NCBI GenBank assembly: GCA_002733995.1
Contig: NVXR01000036.1
Coordinates: 1-64,000, forward strand
Source: Desulfotalea sp.
GTDB taxonomy: Bacteria; Desulfobacterota; Desulfobulbia; Desulfobulbales; Desulfocapsaceae
Length of the DNA: 64,000 nucleotides
Direction of reading: 5' to 3'
Of the stretch, positions 45,723 to 55,138 are shown one piece after another. How positions within the stretch are numbered: the stretch's first letter is position 1; the number at the start of each line of letters is the position of its first letter. The notes beneath the pieces are model-generated. The model did no database searches, had not been told where the DNA came from, and saw nothing but the letters and a program-made list of their open reading frames with translations. A program made the position numbers and the translations under genes.

Positions 45723-46400
45723 TTACAGTGGCAAAAGGTGGGTTGGAAATTCCTCTGGACAGGTAACAAAATAATCTGCCTTCCTGTAGTTATCCCGTGG
45801 AGTGTTCTCTTCCGGCCAGGCGACAACTCTCATTCCCGCAGCTACAGCCGCAGCAACCCCCACAGTAGAATCCTCAACCACCAGACAGTCAGCAGGCTGA
45901 ACACCCAGTCTTGCGGCTGCCATTAGATATGGTTCTGGATTGGGTTTGCCATGCTCTACGTCATCACCTGAAATGTTAAACGGCACCATATCAGCAAGAC
46001 CCAGAACCTGTAGGTTTGCCTTCACAACAACCATGTCTCCATTAGAAACACAAACCTGGGGGGTTGATGTTCGTGCAACAGCACGAAATATCTTTGTGAG
46101 TTCATTCCGCTCCAGATCCTTGCTTACTGCCTTACAATACCTTTCGGCACATTCTCGTTTAAAACTAACCTCATCTGAACCAAAGTCATATTTTTCACTA
46201 AGAATCTGCCATTTTTCAACCATCGACTTGCCTAAAAGAGCATCATTATCTGTCTTTTTAAGAGGGGAGCCATGGTCTCCACACCAGTCAGCGATAACCT
46301 GGTAGTGAAGTTCTTCGCTGTCGATGAGGGTTCCATCAATATCCCAGAATATCGCTTTAACCTTGGCTTCCGTTTGCTTTTGCATTGTTGTTATATCCAT
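45723..46400 (-). CDS. HAD-superfamily hydrolase (beta-phosphoglucomutase/phosphatase-like)
   Basis: Predicted phosphatase of HAD subfamily IA. Motif I is FWDIDGTLIDSEE, motif II is VSNGD with preceding TPQVC, motif III is GKPNPEPYLMAAARLGV and motif IV is CLVVEDSTVGVAAAVAAGM. A helical cap lies between I and II. This pattern fits sugar-phosphate or phosphoglycolate-type phosphatases; the substrate is not readable. The frame is open to 46508 (TTG), but no upstream start has a good ribosome-binding site. I chose ATG 46400; ATG 46385 is also possible. Confidence 0.85.
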   Translation of the reverse strand: MDITTMQKQTEAKVKAIFWDIDGTLIDSEELHYQVIADWCGDHGSPLKKTDNDALLGKSMVEKWQILSEKYDFGSDEVSFKRECAERYCKAVSKDLERNELTKIFRAVARTSTPQVCVSNGDMVVVKANLQVLGLADMVPFNISGDDVEHGKPNPEPYLMAAARLGVQPADCLVVEDSTVGVAAAVAAGMRVVAWPEENTPRDNYRKADYFVTCPEEFPTHLLPL

Positions 46401-46781
46401 TTTATCAAAAATATTTCTATCATTCTTTCCGCTCCCAGACATCAGCGAAAGACGCCTGCCCCTTCCTTGATCTCTGTCAGAAACCATCACATAAACCACC
46501 CGCTTCAAAGGGCTAGCCTAGGGGCAATCAATTCCCGGGGAATATATACCTTTAGGTAACTTTACACGCAAGCCATTAACCCGCATTTTTCACTCATTCA
46601 TATGCTGTCAGGTCCATAACTTTTTTAATATTCTATAATACACTAGGTTTATTACAAATAGTCAAACCGATTAGTTCTTCATCGAAATTATCCCTTGCCA
46701 AATATCACAAAGAATCTAAATAAGATTATTAGGCTGTAAAAAAACTTATGCTTCAGATCAACTTCAAACAGATGAGCCACC

Positions 46782-47561
46782 ATGCAATCAATACCACCCC
46801 TCGTTGGACACCGGGGCGCATCCCACTGCGCACCAGAAAACACACTACCATCCTACCGTCTTGCCTTTAAAGAGGGTGCAAATCGTATAGAGGGAGACTT
46901 TTGGCTCACCAGCGATGCACAACTTGTCTGTATCCACGACTCAACAACCGCACGAACCGCCCCCCACCAACCAAACCGTGATGTCACGATTTCAACACGT
47001 AAAGAATTGGAGAATGTGGACGTTGGTCTTTGGAAATCAAACGCTTACAAGAACACCCCCATCCCAACTCTAGATGAGATCTTAGCCGAGCTCCCCACAG
47101 AGACGGCAATGTATATTGAAATTAAGCAAGATGACCCAAAACTGCTAACCGCTATGTTTAAGACGGCTGAACAATATAACATCACCCTTGATCGACTCAC
47201 CCTCATTTCATTTAGTGAAGATATCGTAAAACATGCAAAACAACTTGCACCAGAGCTCAAGACATACCTACTCCATCGCCTTGAACATCAGGAAGAAGAT
47301 GGCACGGTAGCCAGCTATCTTGAGCAAATTATAGAGCGGGCAGTCTCAATTCACGCCGATGGCCTTGATCTTAAACATGGCCCCCTTGTCGACCGCTGGT
47401 TTGTTGATAAAATCAAAAAAGCCGGTCTGGAATTTCACATATGGGTGATTAATTCAGCCGAAGACGCCCTGCATTACATGGAACTCGGAGCCGATTCAAT
47501 CACAACCGACAAGCCCCAAGAATTGCGCCGCGAAATAACCGCCGAGTTAGCCAAACGTTAG
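46782..47561 (+). CDS. ugpQ: Glycerophosphodiester phosphodiesterase
   Basis: Cytoplasmic GDPD-family enzyme (259 residues, no signal peptide) that hydrolyses glycerophosphodiesters from phospholipid turnover to glycerol-3-phosphate and an alcohol. Motifs: LVGHRGASHCAPENTLPSYRLAFKEGANRIEGDFWLTSDAQLVCIHDSTTART, where the first HR, E-N-T, E.D and HD are catalytic or metal ligands, then YIEIKQD, SFSEDIV, HIWVINSAEDA and DSITTDKP. The normal GDPD pattern has IE.DV..T.D; here IEGDFWLTSD, which is a tolerated variation. A perfect hairpin follows the stop. Confidence 0.92.
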   Translation: MQSIPPLVGHRGASHCAPENTLPSYRLAFKEGANRIEGDFWLTSDAQLVCIHDSTTARTAPHQPNRDVTISTRKELENVDVGLWKSNAYKNTPIPTLDEILAELPTETAMYIEIKQDDPKLLTAMFKTAEQYNITLDRLTLISFSEDIVKHAKQLAPELKTYLLHRLEHQEEDGTVASYLEQIIERAVSIHADGLDLKHGPLVDRWFVDKIKKAGLEFHIWVINSAEDALHYMELGADSITTDKPQELRREITAELAKR

Positions 47562-47580
47562 CAACATAGACCTGAGACCT

Positions 47581-47610
47581 TAACCCGTATTTTCTTGAGA
47601 ATACGGGTTA
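47581..47610. terminator. Hairpin after the glycerophosphodiesterase gene
   Basis: TAACCCGTATT (47581-47591) and AATACGGGTTA (47600-47610) form a perfect 11-bp stem with an 8-nt loop, 20 nt after the stop codon. There is no T-run, so termination or mRNA protection are both possible. Confidence 0.55.
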
Positions 47611-47770
47611 GCTACTCCATCTGATTATTTAAATGTAATCACTGTGTTTATGCAGATCTCTGTTATTTTTGCTGTGACATATGCAAAATTGGGGTGAAAT
47701 TAATCCCAATGAGCACTACATTGCTTGTTGTGTATTTTTGAACATATACAAATAACCAGAGGAGCAACAT

Positions 47771-48562
47771 ATGGACATAACAAACATCAAAACATTTTTT
47801 TTCTCACCGACAGGAACCTCCAAAAAAATCGTCCAGGCAATTGCCGAAGGCAAACAAACGTCCCAGACGATCAGCCACATCGATCTCACCTATCCAAACC
47901 ACCCAACAGACATCTCCGTTGGAGGCAATGAACTCGCCATCATCGCAGTTCCTGTGTACGCAGGTAGAATCGCACCACTTGCAAAAAAACGTTTGCAAAA
48001 TATATCAGGCAACAACTCCCCCACTATTTTAGTGGTGCTCTACGGCAATCGAGAATTTGAGGATGCCCTCATTGAACTCAAAGATCTCGTAACAGCACAA
48101 GCCTTCAACGTTGTAGCGGCCTGTGCCTTTATTGGCGAACATTCTTTTTCTTCTGCCGATATGCCAATCTCACCAGGACGTCCCGATACAAATGACCTGA
48201 AGATTGCAACTGAATTTGGCGCCAAGGTAATGCAACAGCTGGCCACAACCCAAGTGTCGCAACCAATCGATGTTCCCGGTGACACCCCATACAGAGATGG
48301 AATGAAAAACCTCCCTTTCACCCCTAAAATTGATTCTGGGTTATGCACACAATGTGGGGAGTGTATAGCCGCTTGTCCGGCTGGAGCAATAAGTCTTAAC
48401 GTAGAAATACAGATTCTCACTGACTCCTGCACCTTCTGTTGTGCCTGCATCAAGGCCTGTCCGGAGGAGTGCATTTCCCTCACCTCAACCCCCATGCAGG
48501 AAAAAGCAGTATGGCTCAACACCAACTGCAAGGACCAGAAAAAGCCACAGCTTTTTCTCTGA
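47771..48562 (+). CDS. EFR1-type flavodoxin-ferredoxin fusion protein
   Basis: A 263-residue electron carrier. The N-terminal flavodoxin-like domain has the FMN loop FSPTGTSKKIVQAIAEG at residues 10-26, then VPVYAGRIAP and LVVLYGNREFEDAL. The C-terminus has two 4Fe-4S sites, CTQCGECIAACPAGAI and CTFCCACIKACPEECI, the first near residue 197 and the second near 222. Such fusions pass electrons between flavin and ferredoxin partners in anaerobes. GAGGAG precedes ATG 47771 by 6 nt. An AraC regulator gene follows on the same strand. Confidence 0.92.
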   Translation: MDITNIKTFFFSPTGTSKKIVQAIAEGKQTSQTISHIDLTYPNHPTDISVGGNELAIIAVPVYAGRIAPLAKKRLQNISGNNSPTILVVLYGNREFEDALIELKDLVTAQAFNVVAACAFIGEHSFSSADMPISPGRPDTNDLKIATEFGAKVMQQLATTQVSQPIDVPGDTPYRDGMKNLPFTPKIDSGLCTQCGECIAACPAGAISLNVEIQILTDSCTFCCACIKACPEECISLTSTPMQEKAVWLNTNCKDQKKPQLFL

Positions 48563-48571
48563 GAACAACCC

Positions 48572-48718
48572 ATGCTGATACAGGAGGCTAACGCGGTTTA
48601 TCCCACAGTGTTTGTAACTACCCAGGCGGTTCTCCAAGCTATGCTTAAATCACCGTCTGCAACTGAGGATGATAAATACGAGCTCGCCCAAATGGAGTTA
48701 ACAAGTTACAGCCATTGA
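48572..48718 (+). CDS. Possible 48-residue protein between EFR1 and araC-type genes
   Basis: ATG 48572 opens 48 codons ending at TGA 48716-48718. The TGA overlaps the TTG taken as the start of the AraC gene, which would allow coupled translation. No clear ribosome-binding site precedes ATG 48572, and no family resemblance is visible, so it may be only a spacer. Confidence 0.25.
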   Translation: MLIQEANAVYPTVFVTTQAVLQAMLKSPSATEDDKYELAQMELTSYSH

Positions 48719-49521
48719 AGATCAACCTCTACTACAAAAACTCTCCCCTACCCGGACTCAAGGCATTGTCCTGTGCAAACGACTTTGCCTTTGATAAGCA
48801 CATCCATTCGGGTCATGTCCTATGGCTCAATTCTAAAGGCGGTGAGATTTTTACGCTCCAGCAAACAGCAACTCTTCTTCAGCCGGGTTCCATAAGTATT
48901 ATTGAACCCGGCGTTGTCCACTCCAACAGGCCTGCGACTGCCAACAGGCGTCATCTGAGAAGTCTTTACCTCGAACAAGACTTCTTCCAGTACCTCGAAA
49001 CCCTGGTCACCGGCACCACTACCCAAGAGTACGAACTTGCCACTAGAGTTTTTGATAACAGAATGTATTGGCGGGGGGCTCTAACTCTGCATGAGGCTAT
49101 TATATCCGGACAAGACAGGCTCTTGATCGAAGAACTTACTCTTTCTTTTTTCCCCCAGATAGGTGCCGAACAATTTGCGGATCTCAACACAGCAGCACGT
49201 TATGACCACAGGATAGTAACTCTCATTGAATTCATGGTTGCTCACATAGCCACCGACCTCTCTCTGCAAATCCTAGCTACAATTGCTGGATGCACCTCAT
49301 ACCATGTTATTCGTCTCTTTAAAAATGCAGTAGGAATGTCTCCCCACGCCTACCTTATCCAAATACGCCTAGAGCGGGCACGCCAACTCATAGATAGGGG
49401 AGAAAGCATTGCTGACGCGGCATTAACCTCTGGTTTTTCAGACCAGAGTCATCTCAGCAGAAGATTTAAAAAACGTTATGGCATAACACCCGGCACATAC
49501 GCTTCGCAACAAGCCGCTTAA
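48715..49521 (+). CDS. AraC-family transcriptional regulator
   Basis: A 268-residue regulator. Residues 1-150 are a cupin-like sensor domain (FAFDKHIHSGHVLWLNSKGG..., LLQPGSISIIEPGVVHSNRP). The C-terminal 100 residues hold two helix-turn-helix units: LSLQILATIAGCTSYHVIRLFKNAVGMSPHAYLIQIRLERARQLI and ESIADAALTSGFSDQSHLSRRFKKRYGITPGTYA. The start is probably TTG 48715 with ATGGAG about 20 nt upstream; no ATG exists near the domain boundary. It lies between the EFR1 protein and an EamA transporter, either of which may be its target. Confidence 0.9.
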   Translation: MKINLYYKNSPLPGLKALSCANDFAFDKHIHSGHVLWLNSKGGEIFTLQQTATLLQPGSISIIEPGVVHSNRPATANRRHLRSLYLEQDFFQYLETLVTGTTTQEYELATRVFDNRMYWRGALTLHEAIISGQDRLLIEELTLSFFPQIGAEQFADLNTAARYDHRIVTLIEFMVAHIATDLSLQILATIAGCTSYHVIRLFKNAVGMSPHAYLIQIRLERARQLIDRGESIADAALTSGFSDQSHLSRRFKKRYGITPGTYASQQAA

Positions 49522-49660
49522 CAAGCCCCGGCGAAGACATTCTTTCTTATTTATTATTTTCTCTGTTTGTCAATTTTATTCAAGACGACGTTCCAACATT
49601 CTTATACCCTTAGCCCATGCAACTTCCCTCCTCTCCATAACGACAAAGGCACGATCGACT

Positions 49661-50554
49661 ATGAAACATTATCTCTACGCTTTAGGGGCAATACTGTGTT
49701 GGGCAAGTCTTCCTGCGGCAACGGGCTCGGGCTTAAGCGAGCTTAGCACCGAAGAACTCATGTTTTACAGCTTTTCCATCGCAGCTCTTTTCCTGTACAT
49801 CCAGAATTCCCTCGTCACCAAAAAGCTATCCGTTTCATTTCCAGGCTTTCCAGCCTGTTTATTTGGTTTTGCCGGAATTTTTCTATATCATTATATTTAC
49901 TACCTTGCCCTCGAAAAGGCACCACTAGCTGAAGGCGCTATTCTTGCGACAACATGGTCTCTTTGGATCGTTATTTTCTCCTCTATTTTACAACTTAGAC
50001 GCCTGGCACCATCAATCCTTGCGGCGGCAATCCTGGGGTTTTCCGGTGTGGCACTGGTCATTGGTGCCGGGGAAAACCTTTCCTTTGAGTCGACACATCT
50101 GCAGGGATATCTGCTGGCACTCGTCTGCGGTATCATCTGGTCCAGTTTCTCGGTAGGCCTGCCACTATTCAAACTAAAATCTGAACCGATGACCGGATTC
50201 ACCATCCTGACTGCAATAATGTCAGGACTGCTATTTTTGCTTAGTACACCCCATACAATACCATCAGTCTCTGCGATGCTATCCGCCACATACCTCGGAG
50301 TCATCCCCCTTGGATTTTCTTTTTTCCTCTGGAATAGAGCAATCACAGGCGGGAATATGGTTATAATTGGTTTTTTAGGTTATCTGACGCCGCCACTCGC
50401 TATAATTTTGGTGGCTATCATTCATCACCAGACCATATCAGCACAGGTGATCCTCGGGATGTTTGTGATTATCCTGGCGTCAGTAGCTGGAAAATTCAGC
50501 CTCAGCAGGATAATAAGGCTTGCCAACGGCGGTATAAACAGACAAATCCCATAA
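49661..50554 (+). CDS. EamA-type (DMT) transporter
   Basis: A 297-residue inner-membrane protein with ten hydrophobic segments in two homologous halves, as in drug/metabolite transporters that export amino acids or related metabolites. The second half opens with LQGYLLALVCGIIWSSFSVGLPLF, mirroring the first ALGAILCWASLPAATGSGLS; FLWNRAITGGNMVIIGFLGYLTPPLAIILV is the typical last-half signature. The substrate cannot be told. It follows the AraC gene by 140 nt on the same strand and may be its target. Confidence 0.88.
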   Translation: MKHYLYALGAILCWASLPAATGSGLSELSTEELMFYSFSIAALFLYIQNSLVTKKLSVSFPGFPACLFGFAGIFLYHYIYYLALEKAPLAEGAILATTWSLWIVIFSSILQLRRLAPSILAAAILGFSGVALVIGAGENLSFESTHLQGYLLALVCGIIWSSFSVGLPLFKLKSEPMTGFTILTAIMSGLLFLLSTPHTIPSVSAMLSATYLGVIPLGFSFFLWNRAITGGNMVIIGFLGYLTPPLAIILVAIIHHQTISAQVILGMFVIILASVAGKFSLSRIIRLANGGINRQIP

Positions 50555-50926
50555 CAAACCTCCCCAAACGAAGATATAGGAGCACAGGCTAACACGGCCT
50601 CTTAGCCAATGTTCCTTTCCACCCTCTTCTCCTACCAGGCTATTCACTTTTAAATCGCTTACTCTTTTTTCTATTCCACTACAGGCATCTTAGAGCAACG
50701 ACGAACCAGGATTTCCATAACCGAGTATCCCGTTGAGGTAAAAATAAGGCTCAAGCCACCTCCTCGATTTTCACCAGCAAGAATAGAATATTCTTATCAA
50801 AACCCACCACGCGATTCTGTCCTCCTACTCTGCATGGGAAGGTGCAAACACCAGGACTCCTCACTTTCTTTCAGCTGACTTAATTTCTTAGGCCATAGCC
50901 AAATACCCCGATTCAACACTCATCTA
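50555..50926. other. Intergenic stretch before the amine-dehydrogenase operon
   Basis: No gene is seen. The promoter and operator of the following operon begin at 50927. Confidence 0.5.
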
Positions 50927-50955
50927 TTGACACACGTCTGATGTGTGATATATCA
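50927..50955 (+). promoter_or_regulatory. Promoter with taurine-regulon operator, copy A
   Basis: TTGACA (50927-50932), 16 nt, then TATATC (50949-50954) as -10. The motif TGTGTGATATATCA (50942-50955), containing the perfect palindrome TGATATATCA, overlaps the -10 box. The same motif at the same position relative to TTGACA occurs before xsc and before the TRAP transporter. Confidence 0.75.
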
Positions 50956-51018
50956 TGGCAGGTTCAATTTATTATTTTGCAGTAACTATTTTTTCAATAT
51001 TTCTATAGTGAGGTTCTA

Positions 51019-52134
51019 ATGTCATCATCCAAACTTGTAATGAAATTCCTATCCCAAAAAGACATGATTGCAGCGGGTGTAACCGACATGGAACGCTGCA
51101 TTGATGCTATGGACGAAGCTTTTACCCTTGCGGGTAAAGGCGATTACGTCATGGGTGGGTCGACCAGGAATTCCCATGGTCAGAGAATCTGGTTCCCCAA
51201 GGAGCCAAAATTTGAAGGTATGCCTAAGGGTGGCCCCGATCAACGTTTTATGTCTCTTCCAGGTTACCTAGGGGGCCGCTTTAAAGTATGTGGCAACAAG
51301 TGGTATGGTTCTAATGTCAACAACCCTAAAAACCACGGTCTCCCCCGCTCCATTTTGATGATGACCCTAAACGACGCAGAGACTGCTCGTCCACTGGCAA
51401 TCATGGAAGCAAACGTGTTAAGTGGCATGAGAACAGGTGCTGTTGTTGGACTGAGCGCCCGCTATCTTGCCCGTGAAGACAGTGAAACGTTAGGTGTAAT
51501 TGCAGCCGGCCCTATCTCAAAATTCTGCACGACTGCAATCGTAAAAGCCCTGCCATCTCTTAAGAAAGTTGTTGTGTTTGACATTAACGATGATGCGGCC
51601 AGAAAATTCTGCGATGATATGAGTGAAAAACTCAACATCGACGTCTCTACAGTTTCAAACTTTGAAGACGCAGTGAAAGGACAGGACGTTATTACTTCTG
51701 CAATCTCTGGTAATCACACCCCTCTATTTGAGGATAAATTGCTTAAGGAAGGCTCTCTTCTTACCATGCCTGGCCGTGCCAATGTTGAGAACAGCTACCT
51801 TCGTGATGCGTATATTGTGCCTGATTGCTGGGAGATGCAAAAGACCTACAAGATCGAAGGACTGATGCTTCCAGAAGATGAACGCTCCATCCCACACCTT
51901 CAAGTCCATAACATGGTTGACAGTGGAGAGATTAAGGAAAGTGACCTCAACGATCTCGGGAAAATTGCCGCAGGTATTGCAAGCATCGACAAAGCGAGTA
52001 GCAAAAAGAGATATTTCATTTCCAACGGCATGATCCTTCAGGATATCGCCTGGGCAATGACCATGTATGAAAATGCTGTCAAAAACGGTTTAGGACAAGA
52101 TCTCGTCATGTGGGACGAACCATATCTGGTGTAA
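51019..52134 (+). CDS. Ornithine cyclodeaminase / mu-crystallin family protein
   Basis: A 371-residue NAD(P)-binding protein. Family marks: VLSGMRTGAVVGLSARYLAR near 135-155 (the conserved MRTGA), LGVIAAGPISKFCTTAIVKALPSLKKVVVFDIN near 160-190 in place of the usual GxGxQ loop (here AAGPIS), VITSAISG near 230, and a C-terminal DLGKIAAGI. Members deaminate ornithine, reduce cyclic imines or make and break N-carboxyalkyl amino acids. The family also occurs beside opine oxidases on Agrobacterium Ti plasmids. Here it is the first gene of the operon with an opine-oxidase-type complex and shares its regulation with taurine genes. Its substrate is therefore probably an imine or amino acid linked to taurine breakdown, which is my inference. 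Confidence 0.85.
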   Translation: MSSSKLVMKFLSQKDMIAAGVTDMERCIDAMDEAFTLAGKGDYVMGGSTRNSHGQRIWFPKEPKFEGMPKGGPDQRFMSLPGYLGGRFKVCGNKWYGSNVNNPKNHGLPRSILMMTLNDAETARPLAIMEANVLSGMRTGAVVGLSARYLAREDSETLGVIAAGPISKFCTTAIVKALPSLKKVVVFDINDDAARKFCDDMSEKLNIDVSTVSNFEDAVKGQDVITSAISGNHTPLFEDKLLKEGSLLTMPGRANVENSYLRDAYIVPDCWEMQKTYKIEGLMLPEDERSIPHLQVHNMVDSGEIKESDLNDLGKIAAGIASIDKASSKKRYFISNGMILQDIAWAMTMYENAVKNGLGQDLVMWDEPYLV

Positions 52135-52194
52135 TCAACGAATAGAAGGCTCCGTAAAACCATATGTATACGGAGCTAAATAAAAGAGTTACCG

Positions 52195-52512
52195 ATGAGT
52201 AAGACAAACAGTAAATTCGAATGGAATAACCCACTGGCCACAGTTGATACCGTAACAATCACGTTTGAAGGCGAAACCTGCGTGGTTCCTGCCGGAGTGA
52301 CCGTTGCGGCTGCAATATTGGGCCATACCAACGACCACATCTGCAAATCTGCGGCTGCTGGAGAAAAACGCACCCCATATTGCCTCATGGGTGTTTGTTT
52401 TGAGTGTCTGGTGGAAATTGACGGCCTTTATAACCGTCAGGCGTGCCTTGAACCTGTTTATGAAGGTATGAACGTTAAACGGCAAAATGAAGTAATTGAT
52501 AAGACAAAATGA
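52195..52512 (+). CDS. Small [2Fe-2S] subunit of an HcnA/opine-oxidase-type dehydrogenase
   Basis: A 105-residue ferredoxin-like protein with the Fer2_4 pattern CxxxxCxxC...C: PYCLMGVCFECLVEIDGLYNRQACL (cysteines near residues 63, 68, 71 and 83). The preceding ITFEGETCVVPAGVTVAAAILGH is the beta-grasp start. In HcnABC, opine oxidases and hydroxyproline dehydrogenases this subunit joins two FAD subunits. Its stop overlaps the next ATG by 4 nt (ATGA at 52509-52512). Confidence 0.9.
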   Translation: MSKTNSKFEWNNPLATVDTVTITFEGETCVVPAGVTVAAAILGHTNDHICKSAAAGEKRTPYCLMGVCFECLVEIDGLYNRQACLEPVYEGMNVKRQNEVIDKTK

Positions 52513-53918
52513 AAACTAAATACGATGCCATAGTCATTGGCGCAGGCCCGGCAGGTCTGGCATGTAGTGCAGAACTTGCCAATCGAGGTCTCGATGTGGC
52601 GGTACTGGACGAACAAGCCAGCCCCGGTGGTCAAATATACAGAAACATTACCCAAGCAACTCCTCGTCAGCACGCAATCTTAGGCTCTGACTACACAGAT
52701 GGACTTGAGGTTATCAAGGCGTTTAAGGAAGCTGACGTTGACTACCTGCCCCTATCTCGGGTTTGGCAGGCAGAAGAAACGGGGGACGTTTACTTCTCCC
52801 GCGAAGGAGCATCACATCAGCTGAAAGCCGATTACCTCGTTCTTTGCACCGGTGCAATGGAACGTCCGGTTCCCTTTCCCGGCTGGACCCTGCCCGGCGT
52901 AATGACCTGCGGTGGAATGTCCAACCTCTACAAAGACTCTAGCCTTGTACCCACAGAACCGGTTGTACTCGCAGGTAGTGGCCCGCTCCTCTGGGTTGTG
53001 GCAGAACATCTTTTTGCACTTAATGCACCAATTGTCGCAATCCTCGACACCACGCCTCTGATGCAAGTGCTCCCCGCCATGAAGCACATGCCAAGGGCCT
53101 TGAAGCGTATTGGCTTCATGCTGAAGGGAGTAAAGCTGATCGCAGACGTTCACCTCACTGCCCTAAAGAGAAAGGTTCCCATCCGTCGCAATGTGAAAAA
53201 TCTCCGCGCGGAAGGTAACGATCAAGTTGAGTGGGTAAAAGCAACCTGTGGAAAAAAAGAGATTGCCTATGCGGCAACGACCTTACTCGTTAACGAAGGT
53301 ATCGTGCCAAACACCTCTCTACTCCGTCAGGTTGGTTGTGAACATACCTGGGATCCTATCCAGCGTTTTTGGTTCCCCAAAGTAGGCCTTGATGGACGCA
53401 CCAACCTGCCTTCTGTTTTTGTAGCAGGAGATGGTAACTTTGTCCACGGTGCTAAATCTGCCGAATACAAGGGTAAACTCACCGCCCTGACCATCGCCAA
53501 CGAGATGCGACGAATCAGTGACGCTGAATTTGAAGAACAGGCTCAACCCGTTCGTGATATGCTGGAACTCGATATCAGTCCTCGTCCCTTCATTGACAAG
53601 ATGTATGCCCCGAGGCCAGATCTGTTTGGCATCCCGGATAACACAACTGTCTGTCGTTGTGAGGGCATTACAGCCGGCCAAATTCGCGACATGATCGAAG
53701 CGGGATATACCGACCACAATGAAATCAAAGCGATCATCCGCTGCGGAATGGGGCCCTGTCAGGGGCGTATGTGCGGACCAGCCGTGTTTGAGCTGATAGC
53801 CGAAGGCTCCAATCTCGAACCTCAGAAAATTAGACAGCATCGCCTAAGACCACCAATCAAACCGGTAAGTCTACAGGAACTGGCGAACGCCAAGGTAGGA
53901 GAAACAGATGAAAGCTGA
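52509..53918 (+). CDS. FAD/NAD-binding subunit with BFD-like Fe-S centre (HcnB/OoxA-type)
   Basis: A 469-residue pyridine-nucleotide-disulfide-oxidoreductase-type subunit. FAD site GAGPAGLACSAELANRG at residues 9-25, a second dinucleotide site VLAGSGPLLWVVAEHL near 153, and VAGDGNFVHGAKSAEYKG near 302. The C-terminal part holds a BFD-like [2Fe-2S] site: CRCEGIT...IRCGMGPCQGRMCGP (four Cys near residues 383-419). This layout is that of the alpha subunits of hydrogen cyanide synthase, octopine/nopaline oxidase and related D-amino-acid or hydroxyproline dehydrogenases. It overlaps the gene before (4 nt) and after (11 nt), so the three subunits are translated together. Confidence 0.92.
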   Translation: MKTKYDAIVIGAGPAGLACSAELANRGLDVAVLDEQASPGGQIYRNITQATPRQHAILGSDYTDGLEVIKAFKEADVDYLPLSRVWQAEETGDVYFSREGASHQLKADYLVLCTGAMERPVPFPGWTLPGVMTCGGMSNLYKDSSLVPTEPVVLAGSGPLLWVVAEHLFALNAPIVAILDTTPLMQVLPAMKHMPRALKRIGFMLKGVKLIADVHLTALKRKVPIRRNVKNLRAEGNDQVEWVKATCGKKEIAYAATTLLVNEGIVPNTSLLRQVGCEHTWDPIQRFWFPKVGLDGRTNLPSVFVAGDGNFVHGAKSAEYKGKLTALTIANEMRRISDAEFEEQAQPVRDMLELDISPRPFIDKMYAPRPDLFGIPDNTTVCRCEGITAGQIRDMIEAGYTDHNEIKAIIRCGMGPCQGRMCGPAVFELIAEGSNLEPQKIRQHRLRPPIKPVSLQELANAKVGETDES

Positions 53919-55035
53919 TGTACTCATCGTCGGTGGTGGCATTATGGGTTGCGCCACCGCACTAGAACTTGCGCGAAAGGGTAAGTCTGTAATTATATTT
54001 GAAAAAGACACTCCAGGAAGACACGCATCCGGAAACAATTCCGGCGGCGTTCGTTGCCAGGGGCGTGATATACGAGAAATAGCCATTGCCGTAGAAGCAC
54101 GAAAGATGTGGGGCCTCCACGAAAAGACGATACTCTCAGATTGTGGCTTTTTTGTTTCTCCACGCCTCAGGCTCGCCGAAAATGATAAAGAGCTGCAAGT
54201 CCTGGTCAAGAGACAGGAAAAGCTTAACGCCATGGGATACGACCATGAAGTTGTGGTAGATCTTGCAGAGGTACGTCGCCTGTCGCCACACGTCGCAGAC
54301 CATGTAGTTGGTGGACTTGTCTGTTACTCAGACGGTCTAGCTAATCCGATGCTCACCTCAAAGGCATATGCTGCTGCGGCTGAGCGTGAGGGTGTAACCA
54401 TCCTCAAAGGTACCCGGGTCATAGAGGCATCTACCACTTCAAGTGGTTTCAAGGTGCGCACCAGCAGGGATAAATTCTACGAAGGTGAGATGCTTGTTAA
54501 CTGCACCGGGGCATGGGCTGGTAGATTCTCTGCAATGCTCGGAGACCCTCTCCCGGTCTTTTCAGCTGCTCCGACTATGATGGTCACAGGCCGAATGCCT
54601 GGTATGATGAATGGCACATCCCTCGGTCTCACCGGACGACTACTTGGGCTTATGGCAGCCCAAAACGGCACTATCGTTGTTGGCGGTGGCTACCGTTCAC
54701 CCCATGATCTTGAAAAAGAAAAAATTTGGGTTGACCCTATGCAAATGGCAAAAGCAGCCAAAATAATGGTGGAAATTATGCCCGGCCTTAAAAAGGCGCA
54801 GATGATGCGTTGCTGGACTGCATTTGAAGGCTGCATAAAGGATAAGGTGCCCATCGTTGGCCAATCAATAAAGGTTCCAGGTCTGTTCCATGTCTGTGGA
54901 TTTTCCGCCCATGGATTCCAACTTGCACCGATGATGGGACGTGTTATGTCCCAGATTATGTTGGGACAAAAGCCGGAGTTACCACTTGACGACTTTAGAG
55001 TAGATCGTTTTGAAGATCAGAAGACAGCGAAATAA
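53908..55035 (+). CDS. FAD-dependent amine oxidoreductase, catalytic subunit (HcnC/OoxB/DAO-type)
   Basis: A 375-residue D-amino-acid-oxidase-fold flavoprotein. FAD-binding VGGGIMGCATALELARKGKSVIIFEKD at residues 7-33; NNSGGVRCQGRD near 45; MLVNCTGAWAGRFSAMLG near 195; the C-terminal CWTAFEGCIKDKVPIVGQSIKVPGLFHVCGFSAHGFQLAPMMGRVMS split across residues 300-350 holds the typical family end. In this family the enzyme oxidises the C-N bond of a secondary or primary amine, giving an imine that hydrolyses. With the two preceding subunits it should form a membrane-linked or soluble dehydrogenase, not an oxygen-using oxidase, in an anaerobe. The substrate is proposed in the findings. Confidence 0.9.
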   Translation: MKADVLIVGGGIMGCATALELARKGKSVIIFEKDTPGRHASGNNSGGVRCQGRDIREIAIAVEARKMWGLHEKTILSDCGFFVSPRLRLAENDKELQVLVKRQEKLNAMGYDHEVVVDLAEVRRLSPHVADHVVGGLVCYSDGLANPMLTSKAYAAAAEREGVTILKGTRVIEASTTSSGFKVRTSRDKFYEGEMLVNCTGAWAGRFSAMLGDPLPVFSAAPTMMVTGRMPGMMNGTSLGLTGRLLGLMAAQNGTIVVGGGYRSPHDLEKEKIWVDPMQMAKAAKIMVEIMPGLKKAQMMRCWTAFEGCIKDKVPIVGQSIKVPGLFHVCGFSAHGFQLAPMMGRVMSQIMLGQKPELPLDDFRVDRFEDQKTAK

Positions 55036-55138
55036 CACATCTGAATTTATTACAATTTCGGATAATTAAACAAATATAAACTATCCCGCGACACTCAAGG
55101 TAGTGAAGCAGGATAGCAAAAACGGAAGGAGATGTAAG